A stretch of DNA of 6,389 nucleotides from Patescibacteria group bacterium (lineage in GTDB: Bacteria; Patescibacteriota; Minisyncoccia; Phycocordibacterales; UBA2100), in NCBI GenBank assembly GCA_015491055.1, contig WFWP01000061.1:1-6389 (forward strand), written 5' to 3'. Of this stretch, positions 1-6,223 are shown piece by piece. The notes beneath the pieces were generated by a model. It had not been told where the DNA came from. It saw only the letters and a list, made by a program, of their open reading frames with translations, and did not search any database. Within the stretch, counting starts at the first letter, position 1. Each line of letters opens with the position of its first letter. The position numbers were made by a program, and so were the translations under genes.

Positions 1-103
1 CCCGGAGGGCGCGCGAGTAAACAGCGCGGGCTTTGCCCGCACCGCTTCCTATTCTTTGCACGCTTCGCGTGCGAAATAAGTTCGCGCAAGGGTTATCATT
101 TGT
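1..103. other. GC-rich intergenic DNA with two perfect short hairpins
   Basis: No convincing gene is seen here. The stretch is much richer in G+C than the protein genes to the right. It holds two perfect hyphenated palindromes, each a 6-bp stem with a 3-nt loop: GCGGGC-TTT-GCCCGC at 26-40 and GCACGC-TTC-GCGTGC at 58-72. Neither is followed by a T-tract, so neither looks like a standard intrinsic terminator. A long + frame runs through the region into the recombinase, but its translation (from position 33) is low-complexity and basic, as expected from GC-rich repeat DNA. I read it as non-coding. Confidence 0.55.
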
Positions 104-255
104 TCACAAACTGAAACTTCGCGCTCGGAGAGCGCAGAGCCACGGCGCGCCGAAGGCGCGCAAGAAGGCAAAAGAGCGCGCAAATGCGCGGTGTGAGCAA
201 AGATGGGCGCGGGCGCGAGGCGCGCGGATTTGTCTTGTTTCATATCTAAAAGCAA
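49..255 (-). pseudogene. Remnant of a second recombinase 3' end, inverted and deleted
   Basis: Read on the - strand, positions 251-234 match the recombinase coding positions 1552-1569 exactly (18 bp, peptide LDMKQ). They then jump straight to the bases equivalent to 1650 and continue through the inverted repeat in the same frame (DKSARLAP...). Relative to the intact gene, 81 bp (27 codons) are missing, so the frame is kept. The frame closes at a TAG (51-49), 18 codons after the repeat ends. No start or catalytic part is present, so this is best seen as a decayed tail of an oppositely oriented recombinase copy, not a working gene. A local template-switch event copying the gene's 3' end is an alternative origin. 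Confidence 0.5.
104..234 (+). repeat. Left copy of 131-bp inverted repeat flanking the recombinase
   Basis: Aligned by eye against the reverse complement of 1650-1780, this segment matches at 129 of 131 positions without gaps. The differences are at 196 (A here, G in the other copy's complement) and 217 (G here, A in the other copy's complement). It is about 65% G+C (85 of 131). It contains three compact hairpins: GCGCTC-GGA-GAGCGC at 121-135, GCGCGCC-GAA-GGCGCGC at 145-161, and CGCGC-AAAT-GCGCG at 177-190. The outer end (104) is not next to a tRNA, unlike the right copy. The inner end (234) continues directly into an 18-bp match to the recombinase coding sequence. No target-site duplication was found outside the pair. 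Confidence 0.93.
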
Positions 256-260
256 TTATT

Positions 261-1982
261 ATGTCCAAACCAAAATATTTTCTTTACGCTCGTAAGAGCA
301 CCGAAGACGATGACAAACAAGTGATGAGCATTGAAGCGCAAATTTTTGAATTGCGAGAATTTGCGCGTAAAGAAAATCTTGAAATTCTGGAGGAATTTCA
401 AGAGTCAAAAAGCGCAAAGACACCTGGACGACCGGTTTTCAATGACATGATGGCGAAAATTGAAGAACTCGGAAATGTGGGAATTCTCGCGTGGCACCCC
501 GACCGATTGGCTCGCAACAGTGTGGACGGCGGACGCATCATTTACGCAATAGACCAGAAGCGGATCGTGTCTTTGCGCTTTCCGACATTTTGGTTTGAAC
601 CCACCCCGCAGGGGCTCTTTATGCTCCAAGTGGCGTTCGGACAAAGTAAATACTATTCCGATAATTTGGCGCAAAATGTAAAGCGGGGTGTGCGCCAAAA
701 AGTCCGCCGTGGCGAGTGGCTGACAAAAGCGCCTTTCGGTTATGTGAACAATCGGCAAACGAAAAACATTGAACCGCATCCCGTGCATAGCAAAGTTATC
801 AAAATGGCTTTTGAAGAATACGCGAAAGGAACGCACGGGCTTGAGTCGCTGGCGGACTTTTTGGCACACCACGGCGTGACGACCGCGAAAGGAACGCCAC
901 TTGGCAAAGCTTCCGTCAAACGAATGTTGACCAATCGCGCTTATTTGGGATTTGTAAAACACAAAGGCGAATGGTTTGACGGAAGCTTTGAGCCAATTAT
1001 TTCCCCGAAATTGTTTGAAGCCGTGCAGAAAGTTTTGTCGGCAAGAGCGCGACCGCGCAAACGCAGAGTCAAGTACGATTTTCCGTTTACCGGCATTTTT
1101 CGTTGCGGAGAGTGCGGAAGCATGATCACCGCGCAATGGGCGACGGGCAGGCATGGTGGCAGATATCGCTACTATCGTTGTACGAAAAAGAAAGGAAAAT
1201 GTTCACAAGGATACTTGCGCGAAGAAGCTCTTGCCGAACAGATAAAGGAACAGCTTCAAACAATTTCGCTTTGCGACAAGTACACTTCTTGGATGTTGAA
1301 ACGAGTTGACGAGATGAGCGAGAACGAAAAATACTTGTCGCAAAGCGATGCTCAAAATCTTGCAAACAAAATCAAAGAAAGCGAGGCGCGCTTGGAAAAG
1401 TTGGTGGAAGCGTATCTTGACGGTGACATTCCGAAAGAAATTTATCTCAAAAAGAAAGACGCACTTTTGCGCGCCACACTTTCTTTGAAAGAGAAAAGGA
1501 AAGATTTTGGACATTCGGGAAATAATTGGGTCGAACCCCTGCGGGAGTGGATTTTAGATATGAAACAAGCCGATTTTTTGGCTTCATCGGATAATTTGAA
1601 AGAGATTGCGGCTTTCGCCAAAAAAATCGGAACGAACCCCTTGGTTCGTGACAAATCCGCGCGCCTTGCGCCCGCGCCCATCTTTGCCCACACCGCGCAT
1701 TTGCGCGCTCTTTTGCCTTCTTGCGCGCCTTCGGCGCGCCGTGGCTCTGCGCTCTCCGAGCGCGAAGTTTCAGTTTGTGACCCTACGGGGAATCGAACCC
1801 CGATCTCCGCCGTGAGAGGGCGATGTACTAGCCGTTGTACTATAGGGCCTTTTCGGTTGGAATTATACATATATATTTCAAAGGTACAAGATATTTCTAT
1901 TATCGTTATCCACTTTAATATCATTTTTAAAATACGATTTTCAAACAAATATGTTATACTCGTAAGACATGACGGGTATTGA
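261..1982 (+). CDS. Large serine recombinase (resolvase/recombinase/zinc-ribbon), C-terminus overwritten by repeat
   Basis: This site-specific recombinase should cut and rejoin DNA through a serine nucleophile. From ATG 261 (MSKPKYF...), the resolvase domain spans roughly residues 5-145. It has the YARKS motif with Arg11 and catalytic Ser13, and the HPDRLARN motif (Arg82, Arg85). A recombinase DNA-binding domain covers about 150-260, and a zinc ribbon uses Cys282, Cys285, Cys307 and Cys314. A coiled-coil-like charged segment lies at about 365-418. An upstream in-frame start at 33 is possible but would add only repeat-encoded sequence. No clear promoter or Shine-Dalgarno is visible; any promoter would have to lie in the left repeat. 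Family-like sequence ends near residue 463 (GTNPLVR). Residues 464-507 are encoded by the inverted repeat, about 506-530 are antisense to the tRNA, and the frame closes at 1982, inside mgtC. The domains needed for catalysis look intact. The native C-terminal tail seems lost. Confidence 0.9.
   Translation: MSKPKYFLYARKSTEDDDKQVMSIEAQIFELREFARKENLEILEEFQESKSAKTPGRPVFNDMMAKIEELGNVGILAWHPDRLARNSVDGGRIIYAIDQKRIVSLRFPTFWFEPTPQGLFMLQVAFGQSKYYSDNLAQNVKRGVRQKVRRGEWLTKAPFGYVNNRQTKNIEPHPVHSKVIKMAFEEYAKGTHGLESLADFLAHHGVTTAKGTPLGKASVKRMLTNRAYLGFVKHKGEWFDGSFEPIISPKLFEAVQKVLSARARPRKRRVKYDFPFTGIFRCGECGSMITAQWATGRHGGRYRYYRCTKKKGKCSQGYLREEALAEQIKEQLQTISLCDKYTSWMLKRVDEMSENEKYLSQSDAQNLANKIKESEARLEKLVEAYLDGDIPKEIYLKKKDALLRATLSLKEKRKDFGHSGNNWVEPLREWILDMKQADFLASSDNLKEIAAFAKKIGTNPLVRDKSARLAPAPIFAHTAHLRALLPSCAPSARRGSALSEREVSVCDPTGNRTPISAVRGRCTSRCTIGPFRLELYIYISKVQDISIIVIHFNIIFKIRFSNKYVILVRHDGY
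1650..1780 (-). repeat. Right copy of 131-bp inverted repeat, abutting tRNA-Glu
   Basis: Inverted counterpart of 104-234, with 129 of 131 positions identical. It begins inside the recombinase frame at codon 464 (Asp-Lys-Ser) and ends at 1780, so it includes the last three bases of the tRNA-Glu gene (positions 71-73). It carries the same hairpins as the left copy, read in the opposite direction. Because it lies directly 3' of the tRNA, these hairpins will be in the tRNA's 3' trailer and may affect its processing or termination, although no U-tract follows. It could be the end of an integrated element using the tRNA 3' end as its target, or a dispersed repeat. Confidence 0.93.
1778..1849 (-). 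tRNA. tRNA-Glu (anticodon CUC)
   Basis: The reverse complement folds as a complete 72-nt cloverleaf. The acceptor stem is GGCCCTA with TAGGGTC (one G-T pair at 2-71). The D-arm has a 4-bp GTAC/GTAC stem and an 8-nt loop. The anticodon stem is TCGCC/GGCGG with loop CTCTCAC, giving anticodon CTC for glutamate GAG codons. The variable loop is AGAT. The T-arm is CGGGG-TTCGATT-CCCCG. The discriminator base is A, and CCA is not encoded (ACA follows). All arms are intact, so the neighbouring repeat has not damaged the gene. A promoter fits just upstream on the same strand. Confidence 0.96.
1862..1889 (-). promoter_or_regulatory. Probable promoter of tRNA-Glu
   Basis: Read on the - strand, there is a perfect TATAAT -10 box (1867-1862) preceded directly by TG. 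A weak TTGTAC -35 box lies at 1889-1884, separated by 16 bp. Transcription would start near 1855, about 6 bases before the mature tRNA 5' end at 1849. That is a normal arrangement for a tRNA gene. Confidence 0.6.
1952..1960 (+). promoter_or_regulatory. Extended -10 promoter for the mgtC-led cluster
   Basis: The sequence TGTTATACT matches the extended -10 consensus (TGnTATAAT) with one mismatch. No good -35 box is seen 16-18 bp upstream, which is acceptable for extended -10 promoters. The expected start near 1967 is only about 2 bases before the mgtC ATG at 1969. The mRNA would therefore be leaderless or nearly so, consistent with the absence of a Shine-Dalgarno sequence. Confidence 0.55.
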
Positions 1983-2418
1983 GATATTATTAAAGATTGT
2001 AATAGCCGCCATACTTGGAGGATTGGTCGGATTGGAGCGCACAGTCGCTTCAAAGCATGCCGGCATGCGGACATTTGCGCTTGTATCCATGGGATCGGCA
2101 TTGTTTGTAATTGTGGGCGCGATGGCGGGGCAGTATTATCTAGGTATATTGAACTTTGATCCATTACGTTCATTTGCGTCCATTATATCGGGAATAGGCT
2201 TTTTGGGCGCCGGAATGATTCTGATGCAAAAAGATGCGCTAAAAGGATTGACAACGGCCGCAGGATTGTGGGCCACGGCGGGTGTTGGAGCGGCTGTGGG
2301 ATTTGGTTTTTATTATTTGGCGGTGTTTTCCGTCTTAATCATATTGATTTTGTTTACCGGAATGTGGTTTGTGGAAGAAAAAATTAAGAACGTATTGTTA
2401 AAAGATAAAAACGGATAA
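1969..2418 (+). CDS. MgtC/SapB-family membrane protein
   Basis: A 149-residue hydrophobic protein with the hallmark MgtC blocks in order: GGLVGLER (17-24), GMRTFALVSMGSALF (32-46), IISGIGFLGAGMIL (72-85), and LKGLTTAAGLWATAGVGAAVG (about 91-111). About five membrane segments are predicted by eye, the last ending near residue 134 before a short charged tail. It is the short form, lacking the C-terminal cytosolic ACT-like domain found in Salmonella MgtC. Family members are inner-membrane proteins linked to magnesium limitation, ATP synthase modulation or acid/virulence responses. The biochemical role here is unknown. Start at 1969 follows from the promoter position and the motif layout. It is the first gene of the rightward cluster, with 6 bp to the next gene. 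The run-on recombinase frame overlaps its first 14 bases in another frame. Confidence 0.9.
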   Translation: MTGIEILLKIVIAAILGGLVGLERTVASKHAGMRTFALVSMGSALFVIVGAMAGQYYLGILNFDPLRSFASIISGIGFLGAGMILMQKDALKGLTTAAGLWATAGVGAAVGFGFYYLAVFSVLIILILFTGMWFVEEKIKNVLLKDKNG

Positions 2419-2424
2419 CGGCAT

Positions 2425-4539
2425 ATGGAACTTTCATTTTATCCATTTATGACAAAAGCGATTGTTCTTCTTTTTGCGGCTTTGTTGCCCGCGGTGTGGA
2501 TGATTGCGGGAGTGATGCGAAGCGGAAAAGTGTTTATACCGGATTCAAGGATATTTTATGCAATTTTGTCGGTTCCTGTTGCATATGTGCTTTCCGCCGT
2601 TTTTGCAAATGATAAAAACAAAGCGTTGCTTGATTTTAATTTTAATACGGACTCACTTATTGTGATTTTATTAGGGGTACTGTTGTCCTCATCAATAATT
2701 CTCGGTGTCCGTAACAGAAGAAACTTTAAAAAGGTTGCGAAAGTCTTTCCAAGAATATTGTACTTATTTGCCGGGTTGTTTGTTTTGCAAATTGTAATTT
2801 CCAAATTCAATATATCTTCGTTGTCATTTCTTCAAACCGTTACGTTCGTAGATTCATGGATGGATTTATCTGCAATATTCGCCCTGCTTGTTATCTTCTT
2901 AATGTACGGGGGTAAAAAATCAGGCAAATACGGTGTTATATTCAGATCGGCAATCATTATTGCATTATTAATCTTTTCGGGCGCCGTCATTTATATTGCA
3001 AACGTATTTGCGCTGTTGGTACTTGCGTCTTTTGTCTATGCCTTAAAAGCGTTTTTATCCAAACCCCAAAATGGAGGTGGAATATTGCGATTGATTCCGG
3101 CTATTGTTGTTTTGATTGTATCCTTATTGTTTGTTGCCGATAAAGTGGTTTTGCAATCAAGAATTGTAACCACATTACAGTCTTTAACGGGTGTTTCGTT
3201 TGTGGATGTGCGTCCAAATTGGCAAGGCACGCTTGATGTGGCAAAAAGTGTGGCAAAAAATTCGGATTGGAATACAAAATTGTTCGGTACGGGATCCGGC
3301 ACATTTGCCGATCAATGGAGAGTGCATAAGCCCGCCGAGATAAATGAGACCGTCTTTTGGAATACCGTGTTCACAAGCGGTGTGGGATTCATACCCACAA
3401 GCGTGATAACCGGGGGTGTAATCATGTTAATTTCGTGGTTATTGTTTTTCATTGCATTGTTTTGGTTTGTGATAAAGACTCGCCTTTCAATGTTTGGAAG
3501 TATGGCGCTTTTTGTATGGTTGTACATTCTTTTATACCCGGCGGGTGTTGCCATGATTCTTTTAGGGTTTGCATTGTTCGGAGCGATGGTTGCGGAACTT
3601 GTTGTGAACAGGAGAATTAAGGCAACCGTTTACAATATTAAAGGCGAATCAAAGGACGCATTCATGGCATATATTGTCATTCCCGTATTTGTTTTGTTAT
3701 GTGTATTTTCCGCAACGGTTGTTGTTCACCGAATGGTTGTAAATTATTATTTTGAAAAAGCGTCGCAATTATTGTTGCAAGGAAAAATGAATGATGCCGA
3801 GTTATTATTGATACGCGCGAAAAAATGGACGGATAATGCGTTTATAGAAAGGAGTTATACGCAAATCGCATTTGCAAGATTGGTTGATATTTTGAAATCT
3901 GCGCAAATACAAGAAAGTTTTTATAAAGAGCTGTTTAAGGATACATTGACAAATGTGTTGTCTCATGCCGCGCGAGCGATAAAGACAGATCCGTATAATC
4001 CGGTAAACTACATATTGTTGGGATCAATAAGCGAACAGTTGGCTTTGCTTAATATTGAAGGAGCGTATGATAGCGCCATATCCGCTTATAAAAAAGCATG
4101 GGAATTGGATACTAAAAATCCCGCATTACCATTGGCAATTGCCAGGATATACTCCGTAAGCGGTGACAAACAGAATGCGTGGAAATATGTTGAGGAATCT
4201 ATAAAATTAAAAAGCAATTTTGACGCCGCGTGGTATCAGTACGGATTGCTTGCGTTAAATGAAAAAGATTTTGAAAAAGCTATTGTGGCGTTTTCAAATG
4301 TCGTGAGAGTGAATGCAAATCATGCAAATGCCATGTATTATTTGTCTTTACTGTTGGCGCAGAAAGGGCAATATAAGGAATCTTTGATTTTGATGCAAAG
4401 GGTGGGACTGTTGAATCCGAATAATGAGGATGTCAAGCGTAACATTGCAATTTTGAAACAAAAACTGCAAGGCATTGAGGAGGATGCCGGTAACGAAAAC
4501 GCTTCGCAATCGGCTCCCAAACCGACAACTTCCGATTAA
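2425..4539 (+). CDS. O-antigen ligase/polymerase-like membrane protein with C-terminal TPR domain
   Basis: A 704-residue protein in two halves. Residues about 9-437 contain roughly ten or more hydrophobic segments. A large hydrophilic loop (about 239-312) holds VRPNW (263-267), LFGTGSGTF, Trp298, HKP (301-303) and FWN (311-313). That placement of a big extracytoplasmic loop with conserved Arg, His and aromatic residues resembles the Wzy/WaaL (O-antigen ligase/polymerase) superfamily. Residues about 440-670 are soluble and alpha-helical, with TPR-like repeats around 510-570, 565-600, 599-632 and 633-667. The tail is Ser/Pro/Thr-rich. Inferred role: polymerising or transferring lipid-linked glycan at the outer face of the membrane, with the TPRs recruiting partners. 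It starts 6 bp after mgtC, so the two are probably co-transcribed. No good Shine-Dalgarno is seen. The substrate is unknown, and identity to a proven enzyme cannot be claimed. Confidence 0.72.
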   Translation: MELSFYPFMTKAIVLLFAALLPAVWMIAGVMRSGKVFIPDSRIFYAILSVPVAYVLSAVFANDKNKALLDFNFNTDSLIVILLGVLLSSSIILGVRNRRNFKKVAKVFPRILYLFAGLFVLQIVISKFNISSLSFLQTVTFVDSWMDLSAIFALLVIFLMYGGKKSGKYGVIFRSAIIIALLIFSGAVIYIANVFALLVLASFVYALKAFLSKPQNGGGILRLIPAIVVLIVSLLFVADKVVLQSRIVTTLQSLTGVSFVDVRPNWQGTLDVAKSVAKNSDWNTKLFGTGSGTFADQWRVHKPAEINETVFWNTVFTSGVGFIPTSVITGGVIMLISWLLFFIALFWFVIKTRLSMFGSMALFVWLYILLYPAGVAMILLGFALFGAMVAELVVNRRIKATVYNIKGESKDAFMAYIVIPVFVLLCVFSATVVVHRMVVNYYFEKASQLLLQGKMNDAELLLIRAKKWTDNAFIERSYTQIAFARLVDILKSAQIQESFYKELFKDTLTNVLSHAARAIKTDPYNPVNYILLGSISEQLALLNIEGAYDSAISAYKKAWELDTKNPALPLAIARIYSVSGDKQNAWKYVEESIKLKSNFDAAWYQYGLLALNEKDFEKAIVAFSNVVRVNANHANAMYYLSLLLAQKGQYKESLILMQRVGLLNPNNEDVKRNIAILKQKLQGIEEDAGNENASQSAPKPTTSD

Positions 4540-4573
4540 CAACATGTGATTTAAACATCTTTATACCAATTTC

Positions 4574-6223
4574 ATGATGCGCAAGACTTTTTTATGGTTG
4601 AACCGAAGAATTGGTAATATGCACAATGCCGCATATCTTCTTGCGGTTTTTGCCATATTGTCCGTGTTGCTTGCATTGATAAGAGATAAATTATTGGCTC
4701 ATGTGTTTGGCGCGGGTATTGAATTGGATTTATATTATGCGGCTTTTCGCGTACCTGATTTGATTTATGCCACGGTTGCGTCAATGGCGTCGGTATTTGT
4801 TTTGGTTCCCATTCTGGCGAATAAAAGTACCGATAAATCAAAACAAGATTTTATTCATGTATTGTTGGCTGTATTCGGGGGTATATTGATCTTGATATCC
4901 TTAATTGTTTATATATTGATGCCCGTACTTGTTACATTATTGTTTAGTGAGTTGACGGTACGCGGTTATGCTGATGAATTGGTTTCTTTGTCACGCATTT
5001 TGCTTTTGCAACCGGTTTTGCTCGGTTTATCAAGCATAGTTTCTTCCGTGATTCAATATTACGGAAAATATATAATTTATGCTATCGCTCCTTTGTTATA
5101 TAATTTCGGTATAATAGCGGGGATTTTATTTTTTGTTCCAAAATTCGGAATAAGCGGTTTGGGGTATGGGGTGTTGATGGGCGCCTTCTTTCATTTATTG
5201 GTACAGTTGCCCGGTTTTGCGGAATTGGGATTTGGGAGGCGATTTAATTTCATATCATTTCAGGAAGTTATCAATGTTATCAAAATATCGCTTCCGCGAA
5301 CCGCGGCATTATTTGCAAATCAGATCGCAATTTTTGCCTTAGTGGTAATGGCCGGTTCAATGAGTGAGGGGTCAATAGCAATATTTACTTTGGCATTCAA
5401 TTTGCAATCCGCCCCATTGTCGGTTATAGGCGCAAGTTATTCCACCGCCGCATTCCCAACGCTTTCAAAATTGTATGCCGGAAAAAAACATTTGGAATTT
5501 GCCAATCAAATAAGTGCCGCATTGAGGCATATAATCTTTTGGTCATTGCCGGCTATGACTTTGATTTTTGTTTTGAGGGCGCATATTGTGCGTGTTATAT
5601 ATGGGTCCGGAGCTTTTAATTGGGACGACACTCGTTTAACCGCGGCCGCTTTGGCTTTGTTTACTTTGAGCCTTGTTGCGCAATGCGCAATATTGTTGTT
5701 TATACGCGCATACTATGCAACCGGGCGTACGGCGAAACCGTTAATATTGAGTATTTTCTCCGCAATAATTACCGTGATTATGGCAAAGATAATGACGCAG
5801 ACATATGCCGAAAATGAATTTTTACGCAATTTCTTTGAAATTCTTACAAGAACATCAAATTCGGGTGACACATCTGTTCTCGTATTACCTTTTGTATACA
5901 GTATGTCGGCTATAATAACCGCCATTGCGTTTACTTTATTATTCGCTATGGATTTCAGGGATAGCGCACGCAAGATATTGAACACTTTGTTTGAATCATT
6001 GGTAGGCGCGTTTTTTGCGGGGGGTGGCGCATATTTGTTTTTATACATCGTAAGTGAATTGGGGTTGTTTTCAATAAACACTTTTTTAGGTGTATTTATG
6101 CAAGGGGTCTTGGCGGGAACAGCGGGAATTGCGATGGGCGCGACAGCATTGATTATGATTGGGAATAAAGAAATACTTACGGCAAAACAGATATTGAGTG
6201 ATAAGTTTGCAAAAGTTGGTTAG
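4574..6223 (+). CDS. murJ: MurJ/MviN-family lipid II flippase-like protein
   Basis: A 549-residue polytopic MOP-superfamily protein. MurJ proteins move lipid II, the peptidoglycan precursor, to the outer face of the cytoplasmic membrane. The N-terminal signature is clear: SVLLALIRDKLLAHVFGAG (30-48), then LD (51-52) and AFRVPDL (57-63). Arg37-Asp38 correspond to E. coli Arg24-Asp25, and Asp52 to Asp39. In the middle, FNLQSAPLSVIGASYSTAAF (275-294) followed by PTLSK matches the TM8 region. Here Asn276 falls where E. coli has Arg270. It is slightly longer than typical (about 510 residues), partly from a hydrophilic insertion near 410-435. ATG 4574 and ATG 4577 are both possible, and neither has a good Shine-Dalgarno. 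The gap to the upstream gene is 34 bp with no terminator, so it is probably in the same operon. A Wzx-type flippase for another glycan is the main alternative. Confidence 0.85.
   Translation: MMRKTFLWLNRRIGNMHNAAYLLAVFAILSVLLALIRDKLLAHVFGAGIELDLYYAAFRVPDLIYATVASMASVFVLVPILANKSTDKSKQDFIHVLLAVFGGILILISLIVYILMPVLVTLLFSELTVRGYADELVSLSRILLLQPVLLGLSSIVSSVIQYYGKYIIYAIAPLLYNFGIIAGILFFVPKFGISGLGYGVLMGAFFHLLVQLPGFAELGFGRRFNFISFQEVINVIKISLPRTAALFANQIAIFALVVMAGSMSEGSIAIFTLAFNLQSAPLSVIGASYSTAAFPTLSKLYAGKKHLEFANQISAALRHIIFWSLPAMTLIFVLRAHIVRVIYGSGAFNWDDTRLTAAALALFTLSLVAQCAILLFIRAYYATGRTAKPLILSIFSAIITVIMAKIMTQTYAENEFLRNFFEILTRTSNSGDTSVLVLPFVYSMSAIITAIAFTLLFAMDFRDSARKILNTLFESLVGAFFAGGGAYLFLYIVSELGLFSINTFLGVFMQGVLAGTAGIAMGATALIMIGNKEILTAKQILSDKFAKVG

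Noticed and set aside
121..190. Intrinsic terminators or CRISPR-like array
   Set aside because: The hairpins lack a following T-tract, and their sequences and spacings differ, so there are no regular repeats with spacers.
104..251. Simple amplification (MDA) chimera as the cause of the inverted copy
   Set aside because: A fresh chimera should copy the template exactly. Two substitutions and an internal 81-bp gap argue against it, although assembly error is not fully excluded without reads.
33..260. N-terminal extension of the recombinase from the ATG at 33
   Set aside because: It is encoded by hairpin-rich repeat DNA and is basic and low-complexity. The resolvase domain starts normally a few residues after ATG 261.
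405..1154. 249-codon - strand open frame inside the recombinase
   Set aside because: It is the shadow of a gene with clear catalytic and zinc-ribbon motifs. The translation shows no domain features.
104..1780. Classical IS element with target-site duplication
   Set aside because: The bases just outside the two repeats show no matching direct repeat, and the enzyme is a serine recombinase, not a DDE transposase.
1606..1815. Small + strand ORF ending in RGIEPRSPP
   Set aside because: This is a well-known artefact: translation antisense to a tRNA T-arm and anticodon arm, here combined with repeat sequence.
1442..2173. 243-codon - strand open frame across the tRNA and mgtC start
   Set aside because: It crosses an intact tRNA on the same strand and is antisense to two recognisable genes, with no family-like motifs.
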